From Syntrophobacter sp. SbD2 (GTDB lineage: Bacteria; Desulfobacterota; Binatia; UBA9968): a stretch of DNA of 42,045 nucleotides. The notes beneath the pieces are model-generated. The model saw nothing but the letters and a program-made list of their open reading frames with translations. It was not told the DNA's origin and ran no database searches. Position 1 is the first letter of the stretch. Each line of letters begins with the position of its first letter. Shown here piece by piece: positions 1 through 7,677 of the stretch. The DNA is taken from NCBI GenBank assembly GCA_945889495.1, contig CAMDBU010000033.1, positions 1-42,045 of the forward strand, written 5' to 3'. The position numbers and the translations under genes are program-made.

Positions 1-24
1 CGTCCAGAAGTTGACGCAACGCGT

Positions 25-399
25 GTGGGGATTCGCAATAACTCCAAAACTTTGCCGTTCGCACATGAAAACACGAAACCCGCGTGTTGCGCTCAAAAAT
101 TAGCAGGCCGGGTTCTAAAAAAACGGGGTTTTCTGTCAGGCACTAGCTATGCGGTCACGTTCGCGCGTTCGGCTCGCCGGGAGCTTGAGGCGCTCGACGG
201 GGCTATCTTGCCGCGAGTGATTTCGCGAATCGAACTTCTTGCCCAAGAGCCAAGGCCTTCTGGATCACGCAAACTGCAAGGCGAACAGAATCTGTGGCGG
301 ATTCGGATTGGCGACTATCGGGTTGTCTATAGCGTCGATGATCGGCAACGGATTGTCGACATAGTCAGAATCCGCCATCGGCGCGATGTCTATCGCTAA
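25..399 (+). CDS. RelE/ParE-family toxin, start uncertain
   Basis: Residues from about 41 to the C-terminus look like a RelE/ParE-type mRNA interferase or gyrase toxin: an opening beta strand (SYAVTFARSARREL), a helical middle, then the characteristic G-x-x-x-L-x-G and 'WRIRIGDYRVVYSVDD' core (close to the family pattern R-x-G-x-Y-R-x-x-Y) and a C-terminal R-H-R-x-x-x-Y. Family members are usually 85-95 residues, so the 40 residues before the domain are unexpected. The frame is open to the window edge; GTG at 25, TTG at 52 and CTG at 133 are the possible starts and none has a good ribosome site. The partner antitoxin is not visible and would lie left of the window or be lost. The family call is firm, the start is not. 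Confidence 0.72.
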   Translation: MGIRNNSKTLPFAHENTKPACCAQKLAGRVLKKRGFLSGTSYAVTFARSARRELEALDGAILPRVISRIELLAQEPRPSGSRKLQGEQNLWRIRIGDYRVVYSVDDRQRIVDIVRIRHRRDVYR

Positions 400-507
400 A
401 GTAACAGTCGCCCATGAGCGTAAATTTGAAGCCGTAGCCAGACCATCGTTGAACGCACATACCGTTCGCATTACTCGTGCGAGCTTTAGCATTCAGTAAC
501 TATCACT

Positions 508-1491
508 ATGTTGATGCAAACTATTAAAATATCCTTACTGCTCGTTGTGCTGTCCCCACAGCTTGTCCTGGCCGCCGACAAACTGCGCCTCGGCTACTCC
601 GGCCTCAGTCCGGCCACAGCGATGCTGTGGGTGACCCAGGAGGGCAAGCTGTTCGACAAAAACAATATCAACGCCGACGTGCTGTTCCTGCGCAACAATC
701 TCGGCCAGTCGGCGATGATCGCCGGCGAGATCGATATGGGCAGCTACTCGGCGAGCCTGATGGCGCCGGCGCGGGTGCAGGGAGCGGACTTAGTCATGAT
801 CGTCAGCTTCCAGCAGAAGCTCAACTACCGCTTGGTTGTTCGACCGGAGATTCGCACGCTGGCGGAGCTGCGCGGCAAGGTGCTCGGCGTGACGCGCTAC
901 GGCACGGTGAACGACGCGACCATGCGATTGCTGATGAGCAAGCTCGGTCTCGATCCCGATCGCGATGTCAGGTTGATTCAGGTCGGCGACTCGGCGCCGG
1001 TGGTGGCGACTTCCTTGATCGCGGGCAAGACTTTCGACGGCGCGCTGTTGCAGCCACCCTATTACAACAAGGCGGTGGAGAACGGCTTTCGCGTGTTCGC
1101 CAACATGGAGGAGATGGACATCCCATTTCAACAAGTTGGGCTCAACACGACCCAGCGTCTGATCGTGAAATCTCCGGACGTGGTGCGCCGGGTGGTCAAA
1201 TCGATCCTCGAAGGCGTCCATCTCATTCGCACCAATCCCGCCGTCGCCAAGCGCGCCATCGCGCGCTACATGCAGATCAAGGACGAGAAAGTGCTGGAGG
1301 ATTCCTACCAGCAGTTGAAAGGGACCTCCGAGATCAAACCCTATCCTTCGCCGGAAGGCTTCAAGACGATCCTGGACGAGCTCGGTAAAAAGCTGCCAGG
1401 TGCGCGGACGGCCAACCCGCGCGAGTTTATCGACGCGCGCTTCATTCAGGAGTTCGATAAGTCGGGCTATATCGACGGGCTGTATAAATAG
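508..1491 (+). CDS. NMT1/TauA-like ABC transporter substrate-binding protein (orphan)
   Basis: A 327-residue periplasmic binding protein of the NMT1/THI5/TauA type. It opens with a signal peptide (hydrophobic stretch at residues 6-20, likely cleavage after VLAA). The family features follow: an early 'LRLGYSGLSPATAMLWVTQEGKLFDKN' region in which the small molecule would be gripped, 'LRGKVLGVTRYGTVND' at the domain cross-over, and a C-terminal helical lobe. Known members bind sulfonates, nitrate or pyrimidine precursors; the ligand here cannot be read from sequence. No permease or ATPase lies beside it, so it is an orphan binding protein. ATG at 508 and at 514 are both possible starts. Confidence 0.85.
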   Translation: MLMQTIKISLLLVVLSPQLVLAADKLRLGYSGLSPATAMLWVTQEGKLFDKNNINADVLFLRNNLGQSAMIAGEIDMGSYSASLMAPARVQGADLVMIVSFQQKLNYRLVVRPEIRTLAELRGKVLGVTRYGTVNDATMRLLMSKLGLDPDRDVRLIQVGDSAPVVATSLIAGKTFDGALLQPPYYNKAVENGFRVFANMEEMDIPFQQVGLNTTQRLIVKSPDVVRRVVKSILEGVHLIRTNPAVAKRAIARYMQIKDEKVLEDSYQQLKGTSEIKPYPSPEGFKTILDELGKKLPGARTANPREFIDARFIQEFDKSGYIDGLYK

Positions 1492-1517
1492 TTTGCAGCC
1501 AGGATTCGGAGTATCTC

Positions 1518-1533
1518 CCGCAAAGGCGCAAAG
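1518..1533. repeat. Possible remnant of a short interspersed intergenic repeat
   Basis: In the spacer between the first binding protein and the cytochrome gene is the short internally repeated string CCGCAAAGGCGCAAAG, a GCAAAG unit twice in 16 bases. Similar GCAAAG-rich short repeats are scattered between genes in some environmental genomes, from memory. A G8 run (1547-1554) and a GC-rich inverted repeat (1562-1568 with 1588-1594) lie just after it. No coding signal is convincing in 1492-1683. Confidence 0.25.
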
Positions 1534-1683
1534 TTCGGACTTTTTAGGGGGGGGTAAACCCGCCCGCCGGTTGCGCTGGTTCGATTTGGCGGGCAGGATC
1601 ATGAACATCGACAGTGAGGCGGGAAAGATGTTAAGTTTTTTGCGCAAACCGAGAAATCCCCTGAACCAGGTAGGAGCAAGACC

Positions 1684-2934
1684 ATGAATAAATTCTTTCC
1701 AACCATCGTAGCGGCGCTTTGTTTGGTAGCCCCCACGGCTTACGGCGCCCAGGCGCCGGTGCAGTTGCCGGACGGCGAGGGCAAAGTGCTGGTTCAGGGC
1801 ACCTGCACCGTCTGCCATGATCTCACTCAGCTTACCCGCAGTTCCGGCTACACGCGTGAGGAGTGGAAGGAGTTGATCGGCACGATGATCAACTTGTCGG
1901 GGACGCCGCAACTCGACAGCATCACAAAATATCTTGAAACCCATTTCCCGCCCAGCGCCAAGTTCGCGCCGACGCTGGTCTCCGGGCCGGCGTCGATAAC
2001 TTTTCGCGAATGGAAGGTGGAGCAATTGGGCCAGCGCACACGCGATCCAGTGGAGGCGCCGGATGGCTCTATCTGGTACGGTGGACAATACGGCAATCTG
2101 GTCGGCCGGCTCGATCGCAAGACCGGTGAGATCGTCGAATACACCCTGCCGGACAAGGCCTTGCCGCACACCGTGACGCCCGATCGCGACGGCAATATTT
2201 GGTACACCGGCAATGGCAACGGCACCATGGGCATGCTCAATCCGAAAACCGGCATGATCACCGAATACAAGATGCCCGACCCCAATGCCAAGGATCCGCA
2301 TACCGCGGAATTCGACTCGAAAGGAAACCTCTGGTTCAGCTTGCAAGTGGCGAACATGATCGGCCGCTTGGTGCCGTCGACCGGGGAGATCAAGCTCGTC
2401 ACCGTGGCGCGGAAAAACGCTCGCCCCTACGGCGTCAAGATCGCGGCTGACGGATCCATATGGGTTTCCTGTAACGGTAGTAATTGCCTGCTCAAAGTCG
2501 ATCCCGAAACCATGGCGGTGCGTGAGTACAATTTGCCGGAAAAGAGCACGGTGCGCCGGCTCGATATCGCCGCCGATGGCATGATCTGGTACGTCAACTC
2601 GAGCCTCGGCCGTCTCGGCCGGTTGGATCCAAAAAATGGCCAGTACAAAGAGTGGGATTCGCCGAGCGGCCCGAGCTCCCATCCCTATGCCATCGCCGTC
2701 GTCGACGGTATCGTCTGGTACAACGAATCGGCTCGCCGTCCAGACGCGCTGGTGCGCTTCGATCCGGCCACGGAAAAATTCCAAAGCTGGCCGATCCCGT
2801 CCGGTAACATTTATGCCGGGATGCTTCGCCATATGCGGCCGACCCGCGATGGCAATCTGTTGATCCACCAGACCAGCACCAATCGGATATACGAGGTGAA
2901 CTTGAAGCCTGGAGCGAAGCGGGTGGCGAACTAA
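1684..2934 (+). CDS. Secreted cytochrome c fused to a Vgb/streptogramin-lyase-like beta-propeller
   Basis: A 416-residue protein with a signal peptide (residues 1-22), a small c-type heme domain with a CTVCH site (C41, C44, H45), then about 300 residues of repeated propeller blades with 'DG.IWY...GRLD..TGEI.EY' repeats, as in virginiamycin B lyase and related SMP-30-like proteins. The heme site predicts export and covalent heme attachment in the periplasm. The propeller repeat is clear, but lyase activity on a streptogramin is not implied; such propellers are often redox or sugar-acid related. A ribosome site (AGGAG) stands about 8 bases before the ATG. It is followed by an intrinsic terminator, so it ends its transcription unit. 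Confidence 0.85.
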   Translation: MNKFFPTIVAALCLVAPTAYGAQAPVQLPDGEGKVLVQGTCTVCHDLTQLTRSSGYTREEWKELIGTMINLSGTPQLDSITKYLETHFPPSAKFAPTLVSGPASITFREWKVEQLGQRTRDPVEAPDGSIWYGGQYGNLVGRLDRKTGEIVEYTLPDKALPHTVTPDRDGNIWYTGNGNGTMGMLNPKTGMITEYKMPDPNAKDPHTAEFDSKGNLWFSLQVANMIGRLVPSTGEIKLVTVARKNARPYGVKIAADGSIWVSCNGSNCLLKVDPETMAVREYNLPEKSTVRRLDIAADGMIWYVNSSLGRLGRLDPKNGQYKEWDSPSGPSSHPYAIAVVDGIVWYNESARRPDALVRFDPATEKFQSWPIPSGNIYAGMLRHMRPTRDGNLLIHQTSTNRIYEVNLKPGAKRVAN

Positions 2935-2977
2935 GCGGCCGCCGCGCCGGCTTCGCGCAGCGATCTAGTTTCCATGA

Positions 2978-3020
2978 GGGCTCCCCGCCAGTTAATTGGC
3001 GCGGGAGCCCTTGTTGTTTT
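2978..3020 (+). terminator. Rho-independent terminator
   Basis: The arms GGGCTCCC (2978-2985) and GGGAGCCC (3003-3010) pair perfectly and are extended inward by CGCC with GGCG, with one unpaired C, around an AT-rich loop. A T-rich stretch (TTGTTGTTTT) follows at once. It sits 43 bases after the cytochrome-propeller gene and points in the same direction. Confidence 0.85.
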
Positions 3021-3126
3021 GCCGGGAAAAAACTCCCCTCCCAACTCTTGTCACCAAGCGCGCCAGTCTAGTATGTAGCGTACATCTCGATGTTTCGATT
3101 TCTTGTGAACAAAGCGTGGAACTCTT

Positions 3127-4809
3127 ATGGCAGATAGGCCAGTAACCACCGAAGAAGGCGCCGCGGTCGCGAAAATCCCCATCGGTATCGTCAACGAGTG
3201 CGATGCGGACGTTGAGATTTTCCGACGCGATCCCGAGGATTTCACCGATGAATTGAAGGCCAAGCTCGCGCCTGGGCAGCGGCGCCAGATGACGGTCGGC
3301 CTTGACGACTGCTTGATCGCCAAGGTCGACGATCAGTTAGTGGGGGAGTATGGCGTTTGCGCCGAGCTGGGCTTGTGGCGCGTGCGCGCGGGCGACGCCC
3401 AGCGTGGGCTGCACTGTCAGATCATCGTCGCCAACCAGCGCCGCCAAGCGGTGCGCTTGGTTTGTACGGAAGGGGACGGCGGCGCGACCAAGTCCCACGA
3501 GGAAGTCCAGACGGGGGAAAGACGGGTTGTCGACTCCATGACGGGCGACTACTGGGAAGCGACGATTGGCGCGCGCATCGTGTCGGCCTATCAGCCGAGC
3601 TGGCGCTTGCCGGTCTGGAATATCATCGAAGTCGACAGCGAATTCGTGCCGGAACTGCCGGTCTTCGATTACACGGATCTGAACGATACCGAAGAACCGC
3701 GACCAATCGACTTGCCCGCCGTCGGCGAAGTCAAAGCGGTCATGGTGTTCGTCGACTTCGAGGACTTCCAAGTACCCGATAGCCCGCAGGAGGCCAGAGA
3801 CGCGATCGTCGGCCAGGCCGCGGAGTGGTTTCGTGTGGAATCCTACGGCAGGTTGCAGTTCTCGGTCGACACTCCCGTGCTCGCCTGGCGGCGCATGCCG
3901 AAGCCGGCCAGCGAATACAAATCGATCGGCGGCAGCGCCGAGGAGCATAAGTCGTATATTGCGACGGCGCTGACGCAGTTCCGCGCGGATGAGATCGATT
4001 TTTCAAACTACCAAATCGTTTACATCGTTGCCGCGAAAACGCCGGAGGAGCCGAAGTATGACGGCGTCTTGGCGAACTCGCCGACGCTCAGCAACGGCCA
4101 GAATATCCAAACCAACAACGGCGTGGTCAAGCATGTGGTGACCTTTGGCCATGATGCTTATTGGCGCAGCTTCCGTGTACTGGTGCATGAGACCGGTCAT
4201 CTGTTCGGCTTACCTGATCTGTATCTATTTCATCCGACGGACGAGAAGCCCCATCTCGGTCCCGCGGGGGTCTGGGATATCATGTGCGACCTTGACGGCG
4301 GTCGTCACTTTCTCGGCTGGCATAGGTACAAACTTGGCTGGCTTGACGAGTCGCAGTTGGTTTACTTCCGGTCCGGCGAGTTGGTACTCACCCTGACTAC
4401 GATGGAATCCGCTCAAGGGATCAAAATGATCGTTCTGCCGAGCGAGTACTCGTCACAGCTCTATATTGTCGAGGTTGCCCAGGAGCTGGGAGAGGACGGA
4501 GCCTTTCGTGACAAGGGGATAGTGCTTTACGCCGTGGACGGGGCGGTGGGCACCGGGCATAAACCGCTGGAAATCGTTCACTGCGGCGCCGCCGTGGATG
4601 ATACGAACATCGGTCTGCGCTGCGGCGACTATCTGGCGCCTAGCGAAAAGCACGAGGTCGCATTAGCCAACGGTAACCGGGTGGAAATTTCTAACAACCG
4701 GAAGGTCGAGGATGGTTTCGAGGTCACGGTTCGAGTAACCGGTGCACAGCCGGGTGCTTCGGTTAAACCGGCGAGCTGTAGCCATTGCGGCCGGCCGGTG
4801 CGCGGATAA
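3127..4809 (+). CDS. M6-type (immune inhibitor A-like) metalloprotease domain protein
   Basis: A 560-residue protein whose central domain carries a zinc-protease active site H354-E-x-x-H358-x-x-G-x-x-D364, followed by 'GVWDIMC' and 'LGWHRYKLGWL', the typical M6/InhA layout of a Met-containing turn and an aromatic block. Unlike secreted M6 enzymes it has no signal peptide; it begins with a charged soluble stretch. Residues about 18-75 and 97-150 look like two related beta-sandwich modules with a 'VN....v.lf..D.....L.PG' pattern, reminiscent of pVHL-beta domains (inference). The C-terminus ends in a C551-x-x-C554 half zinc-knuckle. It stands alone after a terminator, so it has its own promoter; a poor TTGTCA...TAGTAT candidate is at 3048-3074. 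Confidence 0.8.
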   Translation: MADRPVTTEEGAAVAKIPIGIVNECDADVEIFRRDPEDFTDELKAKLAPGQRRQMTVGLDDCLIAKVDDQLVGEYGVCAELGLWRVRAGDAQRGLHCQIIVANQRRQAVRLVCTEGDGGATKSHEEVQTGERRVVDSMTGDYWEATIGARIVSAYQPSWRLPVWNIIEVDSEFVPELPVFDYTDLNDTEEPRPIDLPAVGEVKAVMVFVDFEDFQVPDSPQEARDAIVGQAAEWFRVESYGRLQFSVDTPVLAWRRMPKPASEYKSIGGSAEEHKSYIATALTQFRADEIDFSNYQIVYIVAAKTPEEPKYDGVLANSPTLSNGQNIQTNNGVVKHVVTFGHDAYWRSFRVLVHETGHLFGLPDLYLFHPTDEKPHLGPAGVWDIMCDLDGGRHFLGWHRYKLGWLDESQLVYFRSGELVLTLTTMESAQGIKMIVLPSEYSSQLYIVEVAQELGEDGAFRDKGIVLYAVDGAVGTGHKPLEIVHCGAAVDDTNIGLRCGDYLAPSEKHEVALANGNRVEISNNRKVEDGFEVTVRVTGAQPGASVKPASCSHCGRPVRG

Positions 4810-4908
4810 ATTCGATTGCGCTGGCGGATTTCAAACTCGCTGGACGCTACTGTTTGAGAAGCCAGGTGTCTCGTCAAGTCTAAATCACCAGTCGGAGAGA
4901 TATAATTT

Positions 4909-5985
4909 ATGATCATCGATGCAGATGCCCATATCGAAGAGTCCGAGGCGATGTTCGAGCGCTTGGACAAGGAGTTTCGGCCGCGCCGACCGTTGCCGGT
5001 CAAATTGGACCGCGACACCGCCTATGGCCGCTATAATGCCGTCTGGCTCATCGACGGCGAGACTTATCCCAAACTCATCGGCAAGGGTGGGACGATTTTT
5101 CGCACGCCGACGCTGATGGAAGCGGCGACCCAGAAGCGCGAGTCCATCGGCGCCCAGGAGATCACCGATGTGGCGGCGCGGCTGCGCGACATGGACAAGG
5201 TCAAGATCGATGTTCAGGTGGTGTTTCCGAGTTTGTTCCTAACTCATTCCGCTGAAGACGTGAAATTGGAAGCGGCGCTGCTCCGCGCTTACAATACGTT
5301 TCTCGGCGAATGCGCGGCGGAGTCCAAGGGTCGGATTCGCTTCGCCGCGCTGGTGCCGATCCGCGATGTCGAGGAGTCGATCAAGGAGATCAAGCGCTGC
5401 GCCAACATCGGCGCGGCGGCGGTGATGTTGCACGGCATGGCGTGGGAGAAGCTCCTCGGCGATGACAGCTTGTTGCCGTTTTACCAAGCGGCGGCGGATT
5501 TGAATCTGCCGATCTGCGTTCATCTGGGCTGGGGCTGTCCGGCGCTGACGCGCATCTTCGACGCCTCGACTAACTTTTACAGCGCGATCCTGCCGGTGGT
5601 GATGGGTTTCAATAGCATCATGAGCTCGGCGGCCTTCGAGAAAATTCCCAATCTGCGCTTCGGTTTTCTCGAAGCCGGCGCGGCCTGGATACCATTCCTA
5701 CTCAAGCAGGTGCGGCGCGACAACCTGCGCCGCAAGCTGGCCAAAGATCCGGTGGAATATTTCCAAAGCGGCAAAGTCTTCGTCAGCGCCGAGCCGGACG
5801 AAGATCTGACCGGCATCGCGGCGCTAATCGGCGACGATTCCTTTGTGCTCGGTTCTGACTATCCGCACGGCGATCCGTCACGCCAGGAAGATATGGTCGC
5901 CGAGTTTCGCGAGCGCAAAGATCTGTCGCAGACCATGGTCGAGAAGATGTTGTCCGACAATCCCAAGCGGCTGTACGGGTTTTAG
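4909..5985 (+). CDS. Amidohydrolase family protein (Amidohydrolase_2/ACMSD-like TIM barrel)
   Basis: 358 residues starting MIIDADAHIEE, the first metal-ligand motif of Amidohydrolase_2 proteins; here it is D-x-D-x-H (D4, D6, H8) rather than the usual H-x-H. Later strands carry 'ICVHLGWG', 'LRFGFLEAGAAWIP' and 'LGSDYPHGDP', which supply the barrel histidine, glutamate and final aspartate. Known relatives are decarboxylases or hydrolases of aromatic and related acids (ACMSD, 6-methylsalicylate decarboxylase); the substrate here is unknown. A GGAG ribosome site lies about 11 bases upstream. The gene ends 5 bases before a binding-protein gene, so the two are probably co-transcribed. Confidence 0.85.
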   Translation: MIIDADAHIEESEAMFERLDKEFRPRRPLPVKLDRDTAYGRYNAVWLIDGETYPKLIGKGGTIFRTPTLMEAATQKRESIGAQEITDVAARLRDMDKVKIDVQVVFPSLFLTHSAEDVKLEAALLRAYNTFLGECAAESKGRIRFAALVPIRDVEESIKEIKRCANIGAAAVMLHGMAWEKLLGDDSLLPFYQAAADLNLPICVHLGWGCPALTRIFDASTNFYSAILPVVMGFNSIMSSAAFEKIPNLRFGFLEAGAAWIPFLLKQVRRDNLRRKLAKDPVEYFQSGKVFVSAEPDEDLTGIAALIGDDSFVLGSDYPHGDPSRQEDMVAEFRERKDLSQTMVEKMLSDNPKRLYGF

Positions 5986-5990
5986 ATAAG

Positions 5991-6953
5991 ATGAGACGGA
6001 TCGGACTGATCTTCTTCATCTGCGCATGGGGCGCCGCAGCGCCCGCGCCTGCGGCGCAGACCTTCGACAAGATCAAACTCGTCATTCCGGCCAAGTCCAT
6101 GGGCTACTTGCCGATGTACGTAGCGATCCATCGCGGTTTTTTTCGTGACGAGGGGCTGGAGTTGGAGATTCCCAACCTGCGGCCCAACATCGCCCACTCG
6201 GCGCTGCTCGGCGGCGACATCGAATACCACGGCTTGGCGGAATCGGCATTGCGGCTGGCGGCCAAGGGTTCGCCAATGAAGAGTCTGTTCTTTTCCTTGC
6301 GCAGTCCGTTGTATTTTTTGATGGCCAAGCCGCAGCTGAAGTCGGTTCAAGATCTCAAGGGAAAAATCATCGGCATCAGCTCCTTTGGCGGCGCCACCGA
6401 AGTGTCGACGCGCATCGGCTTGCGCCATTACGGACTCGATCCCGAGCGCGACGTGACGATGATCTTGATCGGCACCGAGAATGTGCGCGTCGCCGCGCTG
6501 ACTTCCGGCGCCATCGACGCCACGGTTGCCGTGCCGCCGTCCCATCTGTTGCTCAAGCAAAAAGGTTTCAACTTGCTCCTGTCGCTGGCCGATGTCGGCG
6601 AGCTGCCAGCCAACGGTTTTACTACTACTGATAAAACTTTGCGCGAGAAACGCGATCAAGTGAAGCGCTTGCTACGCGCGTTAGCGCGCGGTCTAGCATT
6701 CGCCAAAGAGCGGCAAAAAGAGACCGTCGAGATCATGGCGCGGGAGTGGCAGATCGATGCGGTGGTGGCCGAAGAGGTCTACGGCCCGGTGTCCCGGGCG
6801 CTCAGCAAAGACGGTCTCGCCAGTGAAGCGGGGCTGAAAGAACACTTCCAAATTATTCAGAAACTCGACAAGGGCATCGGTGAAATCGCGATATCGAAGG
6901 TCGTCGATTTTCAGCCGCTCATCGAAGTGCGGCGCGAGTTGGGGCTGCGCTGA
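5991..6953 (+). CDS. NMT1/TauA-like ABC transporter substrate-binding protein (orphan, paired with amidohydrolase)
   Basis: 320 residues with a signal peptide ending near APAAQ (residue 21), then 'IKLVIPAKSMGYLPMYVAIHRGFFRDEGLELE', the N-terminal lobe signature of NMT1/TauA-like binding proteins, and 'VQDLKGKIIGISSFGG' at the hinge. It is distinctly different from the binding protein at 508-1491, so this is not a recent duplication. Its ATG is 5 bases past the amidohydrolase stop, suggesting that uptake or sensing of a ligand is linked to that enzyme. No permease or ATPase is in the window. Its TGA stop abuts the stop codon of the convergent deformylase gene with no spacer at all, so no terminator fits between them. 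Confidence 0.85.
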   Translation: MRRIGLIFFICAWGAAAPAPAAQTFDKIKLVIPAKSMGYLPMYVAIHRGFFRDEGLELEIPNLRPNIAHSALLGGDIEYHGLAESALRLAAKGSPMKSLFFSLRSPLYFLMAKPQLKSVQDLKGKIIGISSFGGATEVSTRIGLRHYGLDPERDVTMILIGTENVRVAALTSGAIDATVAVPPSHLLLKQKGFNLLLSLADVGELPANGFTTTDKTLREKRDQVKRLLRALARGLAFAKERQKETVEIMAREWQIDAVVAEEVYGPVSRALSKDGLASEAGLKEHFQIIQKLDKGIGEIAISKVVDFQPLIEVRRELGLR

Positions 6954-7487
6954 TTACTTGTTCAACCAATAGCGGCCGAATTCCTGGAGAAACGTCAGCG
7001 TGGAAAAATCGCCCATGCGGTCAAGATAGACTTTGCCGTTCAAGTGATCGTACTCATGCTGGATCACCCGGGCGTGGAAATCCTTGGCGATAAAGTCGAG
7101 TTTGTTGCCGTCGCGGTCGAGCGCGCTGACGTGAATCCGTTTGTAGCGCGGCACACTGCCGCGCAGGTCGGGGATACTCAAACAACCTTCCCAATCTTCT
7201 TCCATGTCGTCGGATAGCGGCTCGATTTTCGGATTGACCAGCACGGTTAGCGGGACCTTGCCCTTGTTGGGATAGCGCGGATTGTCGGCGACTTCGAGCA
7301 CGGCGATTTGCTTGGAGGTGAACACCTGATCCGCCGCCAAGCCGACGCCGTCGTATTCTTTCATGGTCTCGACCATGTCGTCGATGAAGCGCTGCATGGA
7401 CGCGGTTTTTAGTTCCTTGACGGAAATCGTTTCGGTGACTTTGCGTAGTACCGGATGTCCCAAACGGGTGACTTTAAGAATGGCCAT
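6954..7487 (-). CDS. def: Peptide deformylase
   Basis: Removes the N-formyl group from new proteins. All three family motifs are present: GVGLAADQ (residues 47-54), EGCLS (100-104, with metal ligand C102) and QHEYDHLNG (metal ligands H144 and H148, catalytic E145). The frame is open for 32 more codons upstream, but the family's N-terminus MAILKVTRLGHPVLR starts at the ATG complementary to 7485-7487, giving a normal 177-residue protein. It has a tail of about 10 residues after the motif-3 helix, as in type I enzymes. It is transcribed alone, divergent from the Rrf2/suf operon, and ends flush against the stop of the upstream binding-protein gene. Confidence 0.95.
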   Translation of the reverse strand: MAILKVTRLGHPVLRKVTETISVKELKTASMQRFIDDMVETMKEYDGVGLAADQVFTSKQIAVLEVADNPRYPNKGKVPLTVLVNPKIEPLSDDMEEDWEGCLSIPDLRGSVPRYKRIHVSALDRDGNKLDFIAKDFHARVIQHEYDHLNGKVYLDRMGDFSTLTFLQEFGRYWLNK

Positions 7488-7602
7488 GGGCAGATTTTTA
7501 GCATAGCCGTTCAGCGGTAAAAAGAGCGGCGAGTTTGGCGCCGATTCTGGGCTTAGCTGGCGCGCGAAAGGTGTCGGTGCCAAGCGGTTTCCGGCGGTTA
7601 TC

Positions 7603-7632
7603 TTGACATAGTAGACCTAACGAGTCTATATT
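7603..7632 (+). promoter_or_regulatory. Strong sigma70-like promoter for the Rrf2/suf operon
   Basis: A perfect TTGACA -35 hexamer (7603-7608) and TATATT -10 hexamer (7627-7632) are separated by 18 bases. It is the best promoter I can see in the window and points at the Rrf2 gene. Transcription would start near 7639, which makes the GTG at 7639 a poor start codon and favours the ATG at 7678. Confidence 0.75.
7608..7632 (+). promoter_or_regulatory. IscR-type operator inside the suf promoter
   Basis: Between and overlapping the -35 and -10 boxes lies ATAGTAGAC, seven bases, then GTCTATATT. The inner inverted repeat TAGAC/GTCTA is perfect, and the GAC-N7-GTC spacing and left ATA-flank match the architecture of E. 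coli IscR type 1 sites; the right flank matches less well. A protein bound here would block RNA polymerase, so the first gene (Rrf2) probably represses its own operon according to Fe-S status. Confidence 0.6.
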
Positions 7633-7677
7633 CAAATTGTGAAACCCAGTAAGAGCAAAAGCGAGCGCAGTTCGTTG

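Noticed and set aside
1547-1554. Run of eight G as a possible frameshift site
   Set aside because: It is in a non-coding spacer, so a length error would not affect a gene; no slippage product is evident.
1400-1687. A plus-strand frame bridging the first two genes
   Set aside because: No domain, composition unlike its neighbours, and it overlaps the end of the binding protein in another frame.
790-2868. A 692-codon open frame on the minus strand
   Set aside because: It lies antisense to the binding protein and the cytochrome-propeller gene, both of which have clear motifs, signal peptides and ribosome sites. The antisense translation is His/Arg/Gly-rich with no recognisable domain.
4901-4906. 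Perfect TATAAT hexamer
   Set aside because: It lies 2 bases before the amidohydrolase ATG, so it could not serve that gene with a normal leader, and there is no -35 box 16-18 bases upstream.
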